Assembly (NCBI RefSeq): GCF_000010525.1
Contig: NC_009937.1
Location: 3,973,501 to 4,037,500, forward strand
Source of the DNA: Azorhizobium caulinodans ORS 571
GTDB taxonomy: Bacteria > Pseudomonadota > Alphaproteobacteria > Rhizobiales > Xanthobacteraceae
Direction: 5' to 3'
Length of the DNA: 64,000 nucleotides
Position 1 is the first letter of the stretch. Each line of letters starts with the position of its first letter. Shown piece by piece: positions 43,381 through 52,253 of this stretch. Below the pieces are notes generated by a model, which saw only the letters and a list, made by a program, of their open reading frames with translations, made no database searches and was not told where the DNA came from. Position numbers and translations under genes: made by a program.

Positions 43381-44652
43381 TCAGCCCTTGGTCTGCGGAG
43401 CCGAGGCTCCGGCGACGACCGTTGCGCCACCCTTGGCCAGAACCGCATCGGCGATGGAGGCCGGCAGGGGCTTCGGGCGCTCGACGAGGCCGAGCACGGG
43501 CAGGATGACGAGGAAATGGATGAAGTAATAAGCGGTGAAGATGCGCGACACGATCACGTAGCCGCCCTCCGCCGGCTGCGAGCCGAGGTAGCCGAGGCCC
43601 ACCGCCACCACCGCGAAGATCCAGAAGAACTGGCGGAAGAGGGGGCGGTACTTGGCCGAGCGCACCTTCGAGGTGTCGAGCCAGGGCAGGAAGGCCAGCA
43701 CCGCGATGGCGCCGAACATGCACAGCACACCGCCGAGCTTGTCCGGAATGGAGCGCAGGATGGCGTAGAAGGGCAGGAAGTACCACTCGGGCACGATGTG
43801 CGCCGGGGTGGAGAGGGGGTTGGCCGGAATGTAGTTGTCCGGGTGGCCCATGTAGTTGGGCGCGTAGAAGATGAACCAGGAGAAGAACAGCAGGAACACC
43901 ACCATGGCGAACACATCCTTGATGGTCGCATAGGGGGTGAACGGCACGGTGTCCTTCGCCACGCTCTTCACGTCGAGGCCGTCGGGATTGTTCTGGCCCA
44001 CATGGTGCAGCGCCCAGATGTGCAGGCCGACGACGCCGGCGATCATGAAGGGCAGCAGATAGTGGAGCGCAAAGAAGCGGTTGAGGGTCGGATCACCCAC
44101 CGAATACCCACCCCACAGCCACTGCACGATGGTCTCGCCCACCAGCGGAATGGCCGAGAACAGGTTGGTGATGACGGTGGCGCCCCAGTAGGACATCTGG
44201 CCCCACGGCAGCACGTAGCCCATGAAGGCCGTGGCCATCATCAGCAGGTAGATGATGACGCCGAGGATCCACAGCACCTCGCGCGGCGCCTTGTAGGAGC
44301 CGTAATACATGCCGCGGAACATGTGGATGTAGACCGCGATGAAGAACATCGAAGCGCCGTTGGCGTGGATGTAGCGGATCATCCAGCCGAAGCTCACGTC
44401 GCGCATGATGTGCTCGACGCGGGCGAAGGAGACCGGCGCATAGGCGGTGTAGTGCATGGCGAGCACCACGCCCGAGACGATCTGCACCACCAGCATGAGG
44501 GTGAGGATCGCGCCGAAGGTCCAGAAATAGTTCAGGTTCTTGGGGACCGGATAGGCAATCGCGCTCGAATGCACGAGACCGACGAGCGGCAGCCGGCTCT
44601 CGAACCAGCGCGCAACCCTGCTCTTCGGCTGGTAGGTGGAATGTCCTTCCAT
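43381..44652 (-). CDS. petB: Cytochrome b, bc1 complex
   Basis: Eight-helix membrane subunit of 423 residues carrying two b haems and both quinone sites. Haem-ligand histidines are in [34 protein letters not shown] and [13 protein letters not shown]. The Qo-site PEWY motif is in [17 protein letters not shown]. The last helices lie around [16 protein letters not shown] and [16 protein letters not shown]. The ATG follows AAGGG and lies 36 bases past the petA stop. Confidence 0.97.
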   Translation of the reverse strand: MEGHSTYQPKSRVARWFESRLPLVGLVHSSAIAYPVPKNLNYFWTFGAILTLMLVVQIVSGVVLAMHYTAYAPVSFARVEHIMRDVSFGWMIRYIHANGASMFFIAVYIHMFRGMYYGSYKAPREVLWILGVIIYLLMMATAFMGYVLPWGQMSYWGATVITNLFSAIPLVGETIVQWLWGGYSVGDPTLNRFFALHYLLPFMIAGVVGLHIWALHHVGQNNPDGLDVKSVAKDTVPFTPYATIKDVFAMVVFLLFFSWFIFYAPNYMGHPDNYIPANPLSTPAHIVPEWYFLPFYAILRSIPDKLGGVLCMFGAIAVLAFLPWLDTSKVRSAKYRPLFRQFFWIFAVVAVGLGYLGSQPAEGGYVIVSRIFTAYYFIHFLVILPVLGLVERPKPLPASIADAVLAKGGATVVAGASAPQTKG

Positions 44653-44688
44653 GGGGCCAACCCTTGTTATGGACGGGCGACGCGCACG

Positions 44689-45213
44689 TCAGCCGATCAC
44701 GATCTTGCTGTCGGAAACGAAGTTGTAAGGCGGCACCGCGAGGTTCAGCGGGGCCGGTCCGACGCGCACGCGGCCGGACGAATCGTATTGCGAGCCATGG
44801 CAGGGGCAGAACCAGCCGTCATAATTGCCCTGGTGGCCGAGCGGCACGCAGCCCAGATGCGTGCAGATGCCGATCACCACGAGCCAGTTGTCATGCCCGG
44901 TCTTCACTCGGTCCTGGTCGCGCTGCGGGTCGAGAAGCTGCGTCAGCGGCACGGCGCGCGCGGCTTCCACGTCCTTCGGGGCGCGGTTGAAGATGAAGAT
45001 GGGCTTGCCGCGCCACTGGGTGGTGACGATCTGGCCTTCGGCGATGGGGGTCAGGTCCACTTCCGTGGTGGACAGCGCCAGCACCGAAGCGTCCGGCTGA
45101 AGCTGCGACACGAAGGGCCAGACCATCCCGGCCACGCCGACCGCGCCGACCGCGCCCGTTGCAATGTAAAGGAAATCCCGGCGGGTCGTCTGGGTCGTCT
45201 CCGTATGTGCCAC
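44689..45213 (-). CDS. petA: Rieske iron-sulfur subunit, bc1 complex
   Basis: 2Fe-2S subunit of 174 residues. A Tat-type N-terminus ([19 protein letters not shown]) serves as the membrane anchor. The cluster ligands lie in [10 protein letters not shown] and CPCHGSQYD, giving two Cys and two His plus the disulfide pair. The GTG at 45213 is used because GAGGGAAAG precedes it; an in-frame TTG at 45228 is less likely. The upstream region has AT-rich promoter-like sequence (CAATATATTTG) that presumably drives petABC. Confidence 0.95.
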   Translation of the reverse strand: MAHTETTQTTRRDFLYIATGAVGAVGVAGMVWPFVSQLQPDASVLALSTTEVDLTPIAEGQIVTTQWRGKPIFIFNRAPKDVEAARAVPLTQLLDPQRDQDRVKTGHDNWLVVIGICTHLGCVPLGHQGNYDGWFCPCHGSQYDSSGRVRVGPAPLNLAVPPYNFVSDSKIVIG

Positions 45214-45465
45214 GGCGCTTTCCCTCAATATTCGTTCGCGTCATCTTCGCGGCTGCAACAAATATATTGCGGAGAACAATGCTGTTTTCCGCATGTGCGA
45301 ACGCCGCGAGATTAAGGCACACCCCTCCCGACGAAAGGGAAGCAGCACCTTCAAGTGTCTCTAATTACACCCTATCCGAACCGTGTCCAGATCGCCCCCA
45401 TGCGGCACCGGGTCTCGGGTTCGCCATCTTTCCGCCAGAACTCTGCCAGCTACGTAACTTTACGG

Positions 45466-45936
45466 ATGATCCTCGCTCTTTACTGCCCAGATATCGCTCA
45501 GAATACCGGCACGTGCCTGCGCACCGGCGCCTGCCTCGGTGTTCCCGTGCACATCATCGAGCCCGCCGGCTTTCCGGTGAGCGCGCCCGCGTTCCGCCGC
45601 GCCGGCATGGACTATCTCGATGCGGTGGAGTGGCAACGCCATGCTTCCTTCGCCGCCTTCGAGCGCTGGCGCCGCGAGGAAGGCCGGCGCCTCGTGCTCT
45701 TCACCACGAAGGGGGCGACGCCCCTGCCCGCCTTCACCTTCCAGCCCGGCGACGTGCTGCTGTTCGGCCGTGAGAGCGCGGGAGCGCCGGAGGAGGTCCA
45801 TGCGGCCGCGGATGCGCGGGTGAAGATCCCGCTGCGGCCGGGCATGCGCTCGCTGAACGTGGCGGTCTCCGCCGCCATGGCGCTGGGCGAGGCCCTGCGG
45901 CAGACGAACGGTTTCCCCGCCCCGGAGCCCACATGA
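45466..45936 (+). CDS. trmL: tRNA (cytidine(34)-2'-O)-methyltransferase
   Basis: SPOUT-fold RNA methyltransferase of 156 residues that modifies the wobble base of certain leucine tRNAs. It shows the SpoU-type sequence: LALYCPDIAQNTGTCLRTGACLG, VLLFGRESAGAPEEVH and the SAM-knot end LRPGMRSLNVAVSAAMALGEAL. ATG 45466 gives the normal length; the frame extends to 45355 but without conserved residues. The Shine-Dalgarno is weak. Confidence 0.93.
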   Translation: MILALYCPDIAQNTGTCLRTGACLGVPVHIIEPAGFPVSAPAFRRAGMDYLDAVEWQRHASFAAFERWRREEGRRLVLFTTKGATPLPAFTFQPGDVLLFGRESAGAPEEVHAAADARVKIPLRPGMRSLNVAVSAAMALGEALRQTNGFPAPEPT

Positions 45937-46025
45937 TTCTCCGGCGCGGGTCCCTGCCCGCCGCTTCCGTCGGCGGACCGAACATGCTCTAGAACGCGCG
46001 GGGGCCCGCAGGAGGTTAAGCGCCG

Positions 46026-46925
46026 ATGACCGACACCGCCATCGAGACCGCCGAGCTGGAGCGCCGCAAGGCCGAGGCCCGCGCGTGGTTCGAGGCCTTG
46101 CAGGGGCGCATCATCGCCGCCTTCGAGCAACTGGAGGACGAGGCGTCCCCAGCGCTCTACGGCGAAAAGGCCGGCCGTTTCGTGCGCACGCCATGGGACC
46201 GCACGGACCATACGGGCGCGCCCGGCGGCGGCGGCACCATGGCCATGATGCACGGGCGGCTGTTCGAGAAGGTGGGCGTGCATACCTCCACCGTCTTCGG
46301 TGAATTCGCGCCCGAGTTCCGGGGCCAGATTCCCGGCGCGGCGGAAGACCCGCGCTTCTGGGCCTCCGGCATCTCGCTCATCGCCCACATGGCCAATCCC
46401 CACGTGCCGGCGGTGCATATGAACACCCGCTTCGTCGTCACCACCAAAAGCTGGTTCGGCGGCGGCGCCGACCTCACGCCGGTCCTCGACACCCGCCGCA
46501 CGCAGGACGATCCGGACACACGCGCCTTTCACGCCGCGTTCGAGAAGGCCTGCGGTGCCCATGCGGTGGCCGATTACGGCCGCTACAAGGCTTGGTGCGA
46601 CGAATATTTCTTCCTCAAGCACCGCAACGAGATGCGGGGCATCGGCGGCATCTTCTACGACTGGCTGAACTCGGGCGACTTCGGCGCCGATCTCGCCTTC
46701 ACGCGGGAGGTGGGCACCACCTTCCTCGACATCTATCCCCGCCTCGTGCGCGCCAACATGGCGCGGCCCTGGGACGAGACGGAGCGCGAGGAGCAACTCG
46801 TGCGCCGCGGCCGCTACGTGGAGTTCAACCTGCTCTACGACCGCGGCACCATTTTCGGCCTGAAGACCGGCGGCAACATCGCCTCCATCCTCTCCTCCAT
46901 GCCGCCCGTGGTGAAGTGGCCGTAG
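46026..46925 (+). CDS. hemF: Oxygen-dependent coproporphyrinogen III oxidase
   Basis: Cytoplasmic haem-biosynthesis enzyme of 299 residues that oxidatively decarboxylates coproporphyrinogen III to protoporphyrinogen IX using O2. The family signature [20 protein letters not shown] is intact, with [16 protein letters not shown] and [14 protein letters not shown] also conserved. The ATG follows AGGAGG. It lies 89 bases after trmL and is consistent with an aerobic lifestyle alongside the bc1 complex. Confidence 0.97.
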   Translation: MTDTAIETAELERRKAEARAWFEALQGRIIAAFEQLEDEASPALYGEKAGRFVRTPWDRTDHTGAPGGGGTMAMMHGRLFEKVGVHTSTVFGEFAPEFRGQIPGAAEDPRFWASGISLIAHMANPHVPAVHMNTRFVVTTKSWFGGGADLTPVLDTRRTQDDPDTRAFHAAFEKACGAHAVADYGRYKAWCDEYFFLKHRNEMRGIGGIFYDWLNSGDFGADLAFTREVGTTFLDIYPRLVRANMARPWDETEREEQLVRRGRYVEFNLLYDRGTIFGLKTGGNIASILSSMPPVVKWP

Positions 46926-47008
46926 GACGGCACCACCGCCGTTGTCGGGGCGTCACACAGGCTCGCTACACCGTTGAGGCGCTTCAGGCGCCGTAACGGA
47001 GAACACCC

Positions 47009-47221
47009 ATGGCCTTCGCCCCCGGTGACATCGTTCAGCTCAAGTCCGGCAGCCCTGCCCTCACCGTCATCTCCGAATCCGGCGAGATGGTCGAGGTGGT
47101 GTGGTATTCGGACGAGAATGGCGAGTTCCGCACCCAGTCCCTGCCGGTGATCGGCCTCGAAGTCCTCGACATCACCGAGTTCGAGGTGGAAGAAGACGGG
47201 GACGAGGAAGACGAGGACTGA
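47009..47221 (+). CDS. YodC/DUF2158 family protein
   Basis: A 70-residue protein of the DUF2158 family. The beta-rich domain reads FAPGDIVQLKSGSPALTVIS, then VEVVWYSDENGEFRTQSLP, and ends in a very acidic tail (EEDGDEEDED). The family has no established function. It follows hemF by 83 bases in the same direction and could share its transcript. Confidence 0.85.
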   Translation: MAFAPGDIVQLKSGSPALTVISESGEMVEVVWYSDENGEFRTQSLPVIGLEVLDITEFEVEEDGDEEDED

Positions 47222-47251
47222 GCCTGCGGTCGCGCCGCATCGGCCCTGCGT

Positions 47252-48493
47252 TCAGCGGGAGGACGGCCCGCCGCCTCCCGCTTCGGCCGCCGCGCGCGCC
47301 ATGCCCGCAAGGGTTTCGGCGTCATGCGGAAAATCCGCCGCCACCCATGCCTCACGCGCCGACGCCAGCGCGGCGCCGAGCTTCGGTCCCGGCTTGAGCC
47401 CGAGGGCCATGAGATCCCGAGCGGTCAGCGGGAATTCCGGAACCGGCCATGCGGCGGCGAGCGCCAGCAGCGCCGATGGATCGCCGCCCCGCCGTGCCGC
47501 CGCGATCAGCAGGGCATCCCGGAACACGTCCGCTCCCAGCGCGAAGATCAACGCCCGAGCCTCCGGAGCGGAGAGGCCCGGCCCCACCGCCCGCGCGCCG
47601 GCGAGCGCCAGCAGGCGGGCGTGCTCTGCATTGGCAAGGCGCAGGCGGACCCGCAGACGCTCGGCGTCCTCGGGAATCCGGACAGCCAGCGCCGCGAGCC
47701 GGCGCATGGGTGCCGGCTGGATGCCAAGCTCAGGCTCAAGCCGTGCGAGGTGCGCAAAGCCGGAGAGGTCCGGCACCCCCGCGAGGATGCGGGTCAGCAG
47801 CCCGGCATCGGTCATTTCCACCAGCGTGTCCGCCGCCCGCCGGGCCACGAGCAGCTTCACCAGCTCCGCCCGCACCCGCTCCCGCGAGAGCTGGTCGAGG
47901 CCGGCCCGCAGCCGCTCGGCGGCCCTGAGCGCCTCGGCATCCACGGGACCCTTGGCATAGGTGGCGTGGAACCGGAACAGGCGGAGGATGCGCAGATGGT
48001 CCTCGCGGATGCGGGTCTCGGCATCACCGATGAAGCGCACGCGGCGCGCCATGAGGTCCGGCAGACCACCCACAGGGTCGAAGACCAAGCCGTCTGCATC
48101 CGCATAGAGGGCGTTGAGGGTGAAGTCGCGGCGCGCGGCGTCGCGCGCCCAGTCGCGGCCGAAGCGCACCACCGCATGGCGCCCGTCCGTCTCCACATCC
48201 TCGCGGAGCGTCGTCACCTCAAAGGGCACGCCCGCGCTCACCACGGTCACGGTACCGTGGGCAATGCCGGTGGGCACGCTCTTCAAGCCCGCGCCCTCGG
48301 CGCGACGCACCACCTCCTCCGGCAGGCAGGTGGAGGCGAGATCCACCTCGCCCACGGCCTCGCCCAGCAGGCCGTTGCGCACCGCGCCGCCGACGATGCG
48401 CGTTTCCTCGCCGTCGCCATTGAGCGCGGCCAGCACCGCCCGCAACGGGGGTGCGGCAAGGAAGGCGGCCCCCGCCAGCGACGGGCCGCTCAT
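47252..48493 (-). CDS. cca: CCA-adding enzyme / poly(A) polymerase family tRNA nucleotidyltransferase
   Basis: Class II nucleotidyltransferase of 413 residues that builds or repairs the tRNA 3' CCA end. The head domain has IVGGAVRNGLLG and the catalytic acidic pair in GEVDLAST (Glu-X-Asp, where Asp-X-Asp is usual), followed by VRFGRDWARDAARRDFTLNAL and the neck motif IREDHLRILRLFRFHA. The C-terminal half is all-helical. ATG 48493 overlaps the DUF6111 stop as ATGA. Poly(A) polymerase activity cannot be excluded on sequence alone. Confidence 0.93.
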   Translation of the reverse strand: MSGPSLAGAAFLAAPPLRAVLAALNGDGEETRIVGGAVRNGLLGEAVGEVDLASTCLPEEVVRRAEGAGLKSVPTGIAHGTVTVVSAGVPFEVTTLREDVETDGRHAVVRFGRDWARDAARRDFTLNALYADADGLVFDPVGGLPDLMARRVRFIGDAETRIREDHLRILRLFRFHATYAKGPVDAEALRAAERLRAGLDQLSRERVRAELVKLLVARRAADTLVEMTDAGLLTRILAGVPDLSGFAHLARLEPELGIQPAPMRRLAALAVRIPEDAERLRVRLRLANAEHARLLALAGARAVGPGLSAPEARALIFALGADVFRDALLIAAARRGGDPSALLALAAAWPVPEFPLTARDLMALGLKPGPKLGAALASAREAWVAADFPHDAETLAGMARAAAEAGGGGPSSR

Positions 48494-48750
48494 TCGTAGC
48501 GGCCCGGCACGAAGACGCCATTCTCCATATGGGCCGGCACATAGCGGCTGCCCGGCCGCGCGCCCTGATCCCACTCGAACAGCCACAGACCCGCCGCCAC
48601 CAGCAGCACCGCAAGGACGGCACAGGCGGCGAGCGCGCGTGGAGACCAGTGCGCCGGCACCACGGAGCCGCGCAGCGCCAGCAGGATCAGGCCATAGGCA
48701 ATGAAGGGCGAGAGGAAGAGCGCGGTCTCCACGAGAACGGTGCGGATCAT
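48490..48750 (-). CDS. DUF6111 family membrane protein
   Basis: An 86-residue protein with two predicted membrane helices (VETALFLSPFIAYGLILLAL and ALAACAVLAVLLVAAGLWLF) and a conserved soluble C-terminus (SRYVPAHMENGVFVPGRYE). Function is unknown. It overlaps both the NUDIX gene before it and cca after it by four bases, so it is translated as part of that operon. Confidence 0.85.
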   Translation of the reverse strand: MIRTVLVETALFLSPFIAYGLILLALRGSVVPAHWSPRALAACAVLAVLLVAAGLWLFEWDQGARPGSRYVPAHMENGVFVPGRYE

Positions 48751-49421
48751 GCGTAGAGCTTCTCGTAGAGGTTGCGGATCAGCCCGGCCGTTACGCCCCA
48801 GATGAACCGCTCGCCATAGGGCATGGCGAAGAAATAGCGCCGGATGCCCTCGCGCACCCGCGACTGGCGCTGGTGGTTGGCGGGGTCCATCAGGAAGGCC
48901 AGCGGCACCTCGAACGCCTCCTGCACCTCGGCTTCATTGAGGGCGAGGGCGTAATTGGGCGGGATGAGCCCGACCACGGGTACGATCCAGAAATTGGTGC
49001 TGGAGAGGTACCCGTCGAGGAAGCCGAGAGGGCGCACCAGATCGCCCGCAAGGCCCACCTCCTCCCGCGCCTCGCGCAAGGCGGTGTCAACCTCGTCCTT
49101 GTCCTCCGGGTCCATCCGCCCACCGGGAAAGGCGATCTGTCCGGCATGATGGGAGAGGTTGGTGGCCCGCAGCGTCAGGAGCACCGTGGGCTCTGGCCGT
49201 GCCACCACGGGCACCAGAACGGCGGCCGGGCGCGGCGGCTTCTCCGGCACCGGCACATGGCTGGAGATGGCGTGGTCGCCGTTCAGCGTCGCATGGTCGT
49301 CCCGCACATAGGGCGGAGGCGGCACCTGCGAGAGGCCGAAGGCGGCGCGGTCGAGGAAATCATCGAGCTCGGGCGACGACGTGCCGACCGGCGCCCCGGC
49401 GGAGGGAAAGGGGGCGGTCAT
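48747..49421 (-). CDS. NUDIX hydrolase, CoA pyrophosphatase-like (NudL type)
   Basis: A 224-residue hydrolase with the Nudix box GGRMDPEDKDEVDTALREAREEVGL and the adjacent UPF0035-type motif TNLSHHAGQIAFPGG, which marks the CoA pyrophosphatase subgroup. The expected reaction splits CoA into phosphopantetheine and 3',5'-ADP. ATG 49421 overlaps the upstream stop (TGATG); a GTG at 49424 is an equally placed alternative. It is the second gene of the DUF1285-NUDIX-DUF6111-cca operon. Confidence 0.9.
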   Translation of the reverse strand: MTAPFPSAGAPVGTSSPELDDFLDRAAFGLSQVPPPPYVRDDHATLNGDHAISSHVPVPEKPPRPAAVLVPVVARPEPTVLLTLRATNLSHHAGQIAFPGGRMDPEDKDEVDTALREAREEVGLAGDLVRPLGFLDGYLSSTNFWIVPVVGLIPPNYALALNEAEVQEAFEVPLAFLMDPANHQRQSRVREGIRRYFFAMPYGERFIWGVTAGLIRNLYEKLYA

Positions 49422-50050
49422 CACAGGCTGCCTTCCAGTTGGGCGGCGGGCATCATGGCATAGAAGGCCCGGCCCGAGGCGACGCCGAACATCGCCGTGC
49501 CCTCAACCTCCCGCACCTCGCCGCGCTCCACGAGATCCAGGAAGACCGCGCGGGTGAGGCGGGCCTCCAGCCCATGGCGCACATGGACATAGGGCGTCAG
49601 TTCGCCGGGCTCGCCGCCGGGGGCAAAGCGCAGGTCGTGGCCGGGGCCGCAGCGCACGAGGTCGTCCATATTGGTGCGGAACACCAGCACCGGCTGTCCG
49701 TCCGCATCATCCACCGCCATCTCGACCGCCTGGAAGGGAGCGTCGTCCACGGTGATGCCGATCTTCTCCACCGGTGTCTTCAGCACATAGCGCGTCCCCT
49801 CCCGCGTCAGCACGGAAGCGAACAGGCGCACCAGCGCGGGGCGGCCGATGGGCGTGCCCATATAGAACCAGGTGCCGTCGGCGGCGATGCGCATGTCCAT
49901 GTCGCCGCAATCGGGCGGGTTCCACTTCTCCACCGGTGCCGGACCGCGTCCGCCCGTGGCCTTCACCGCCGCCATCACGGCCTCGAGGCGGCCGGAAGCG
50001 GCGCCCGCCTCGCCCGTTGCCTGTCCGGTTGGACCGGTTTCCTCAGCCAT
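49421..50050 (-). CDS. DUF1285 domain-containing protein
   Basis: A 209-residue protein of the DUF1285 family. The domain begins at WNPPDCGDMDMRIAADGTWFY and continues through GTPIGRPALVRLFASVL, YVLKTPVEKIGITVDDAPF and the C-terminal YVHVRHGLEARLTRAVFLDL. The N-terminal 35 residues are low-complexity. No function is known. It leads the operon that ends in cca and is divergent from the MoxR gene across a 239-base gap. ATG 50050 is where the protein-like composition begins. Confidence 0.87.
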   Translation of the reverse strand: MAEETGPTGQATGEAGAASGRLEAVMAAVKATGGRGPAPVEKWNPPDCGDMDMRIAADGTWFYMGTPIGRPALVRLFASVLTREGTRYVLKTPVEKIGITVDDAPFQAVEMAVDDADGQPVLVFRTNMDDLVRCGPGHDLRFAPGGEPGELTPYVHVRHGLEARLTRAVFLDLVERGEVREVEGTAMFGVASGRAFYAMMPAAQLEGSL

Positions 50051-50289
50051 GCTTACGCCGCTCCTCGCAATGACGTGACACCGATTTCCGTGCACCGCAA
50101 AACGGATGGCTCGACGCGGCGCCAACTTATCGTAAGCTTGATCCTCCGGCAGGGTGGTGGTGCGCCGGAGAAATCCGACGCTCCGCCTGCCGGTTCCGGG
50201 CGCGGCCTCCTCGCGACCTGACAAGGACGAGAGCGGGCTTGGTCTTGCCGTGTTTGGCGGCGAAGCTCCCGGCGAAGCGGAGATAGGGC

Positions 50290-51294
50290 ATGTCGGCACC
50301 GAGCGAAACCTTCGACCTGGATCAGATGATCGTGCGCAATGCCGAGGCCGCCGCCGCCAGCGTGCGCGCGGCCCGCACGGCCATCTCCTCGGTGATCTTC
50401 GGCCAGGAGACGGTGATCGATCAGGCCCTCGTCACCATCCTCTCCGGCGGCCATGCGCTGCTGGTGGGCGTGCCGGGCCTCGCCAAGACCAAGCTTGTGG
50501 AAACTATGGGCACCGTGCTCGGCCTCGATGCCCGGCGCGTGCAGTTCACGCCCGACCTCATGCCCTCCGACATTCTGGGCGCCGAGGTGCTGGAGGAAAG
50601 CGCTGGCGGCAAGCGCGCGTTCCGCTTCATCAAGGGGCCGGTGTTCGCCCAGCTCCTGATGGCCGACGAGATCAACCGCGCCTCGCCCCGCACGCAGTCG
50701 GCGCTGCTTCAGGCCATGCAGGAATACCATGTGACGGTGGCCGGTGAGCGACACGATCTGCCCAAGCCCTTCCATGTGCTCGCGACCCAGAACCCGCTGG
50801 AGCAGGAAGGCACCTATCCCCTGCCCGAAGCCCAGCTCGACCGCTTCGTCATGGAAATCGACGTGGACTATCCCGATCGCGATGCCGAACGGCGCATCCT
50901 GTTCGACACCACGGGCGCGGAAGAGACAAAGCCCCGCGCCGCCATGAGCGTTGATGACCTGCTCGCCGCCCAGCGCCTCGTGCGCCGCCTTCCGGTGGGC
51001 GAATCGGTGGTGGAAGCCATCCTCACCCTCGTGCGCTCGGCCCGCCCCGGCACCGGCGAGAGCGACGAGCAGAAACACATCGCCTGGGGTCCCGGCCCGC
51101 GCGCCTCGCAGGCGCTGATGCTGGCGGTGCGCGCCCGCGCCCTTCTGGACGGGCGTTATGCGCCCTCGCTGGATGACGTGGTGGCACTGGCGGAGCCGGT
51201 GCTCAAGCACCGTATGGCCCTCACCTTCGCCGCCCGTGCCGAGGGCGAGAGCGTGACGCGCGTGATCAAGCGCCTCGCGGCCCGGCTGGGCTGA
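50290..51294 (+). CDS. MoxR family AAA+ ATPase
   Basis: Cytoplasmic AAA+ ATPase of 334 residues. It has Walker A GVPGLAKTKLV, Walker B LLMADEINRASPRTQ and the sensor region ATQNPLEQEGTYPLPEAQLDRF. MoxR ATPases act with vWA-domain proteins as chaperones for maturation of enzymes or envelope complexes. It is followed directly by DUF58 and two large membrane proteins, the standard MoxR operon layout. Confidence 0.95.
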   Translation: MSAPSETFDLDQMIVRNAEAAAASVRAARTAISSVIFGQETVIDQALVTILSGGHALLVGVPGLAKTKLVETMGTVLGLDARRVQFTPDLMPSDILGAEVLEESAGGKRAFRFIKGPVFAQLLMADEINRASPRTQSALLQAMQEYHVTVAGERHDLPKPFHVLATQNPLEQEGTYPLPEAQLDRFVMEIDVDYPDRDAERRILFDTTGAEETKPRAAMSVDDLLAAQRLVRRLPVGESVVEAILTLVRSARPGTGESDEQKHIAWGPGPRASQALMLAVRARALLDGRYAPSLDDVVALAEPVLKHRMALTFAARAEGESVTRVIKRLAARLG

Positions 51295-51305
51295 GGCGCA
51301 ATCGC

Positions 51306-52253
51306 GTGGCGTTGCGTCCGAAGGACATCCCGGAGACGGCAGAGGCCGCCGCCATCGGCATGGCGCACCTGTCCCATGAGGCTTCCGTGCTCGCGGCGGC
51401 CATGCCCCGGCTCGTGCTGGAGGCACGGCGCATCGCCGCCTCCGTGCAGCATGGCGTCCACGGCCGGCGCCGCTCGGGGTCGGGCGAGAACTTCTGGCAG
51501 TACCGCCGCTTCACCGATGGCGAACCGGCTGCCCGCGTGGACTGGCGCCGCTCTGCCCGCGACGACCATCTGTATGTGCGTGAGCGCGAATGGGAGGCCG
51601 CCCACACCGTGTGGATCTGGCCGGACCTGTCCGCCTCCATGGACTATGCCTCGCCCAAGCTCGAACCCAAGCGCCACCGGGCGCTCGTGGTGGCGCTGGC
51701 GCTCGCCGAGCTTCTGGTGAAGGGCGGCGAGCGCGTGGGCGTGCCGGATATCCTGCGCCCCACCGCGAGCCGCCGCATCATGGAGCGGATGGCCGAGCAA
51801 CTGCTGCTGGCGCAGAGCCTGCCCGGCAGCCTGCCGCCCCTGTTCCATCCCTCGCCTCTCTCCGAGGTGGTGCTGCTGGGCGACTTCTGGAGCCCAACGC
51901 CTGAGGTGGTCGCGCGCATCGAGGCGCTGGCGGGCACCGGCGCCCACGGCCATGTGGTGCAGATCGTCGATCCGGCGGAAGAGACCTTCCCCTTCTCCGG
52001 CCGCATCGCCTTCCGCGAGCCGGAAGGCGGCGCGAGCATCACGGTCGGCCGTGCCGAGACGTGGCGGGCGGATTATGAGACGCGCGTCGCCGCGCATCGC
52101 GAGGCCATCCGCGCCGCCGCCAACCGGCTCGGCTGGAGCTTCCGCGTCCACCGCACCGACCGGCCGGCGAGCGAACTGCTGCTGGCGCTGCACATGCGCA
52201 TGGGCGCGGGCGATGCCGCCACATCAAGCGTTTCGACGGAGACCCGCGCATGA
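51306..52253 (+). CDS. DUF58 domain protein of the MoxR operon
   Basis: A 315-residue protein with the DUF58 core ENFWQYRRFTDGEPAARVDWRRSARDDHLYVRE and a degenerate vWA-like strand IWPDLSASMDYASP. It starts at a GTG 11 bases past the MoxR gene and overlaps the next gene as ATGA. DUF58 proteins are regular MoxR partners; the target of the complex is unknown. Confidence 0.92.
   Translation: MALRPKDIPETAEAAAIGMAHLSHEASVLAAAMPRLVLEARRIAASVQHGVHGRRRSGSGENFWQYRRFTDGEPAARVDWRRSARDDHLYVREREWEAAHTVWIWPDLSASMDYASPKLEPKRHRALVVALALAELLVKGGERVGVPDILRPTASRRIMERMAEQLLLAQSLPGSLPPLFHPSPLSEVVLLGDFWSPTPEVVARIEALAGTGAHGHVVQIVDPAEETFPFSGRIAFREPEGGASITVGRAETWRADYETRVAAHREAIRAAANRLGWSFRVHRTDRPASELLLALHMRMGAGDAATSSVSTETRA

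Noticed and set aside
42529-45315. A long open frame on the plus strand opposite the petABC genes.
   Set aside because: It is the complement of three unmistakable bc1 genes, and its His/Glu/Asp-rich sequence is a by-product of GC-rich codon use.
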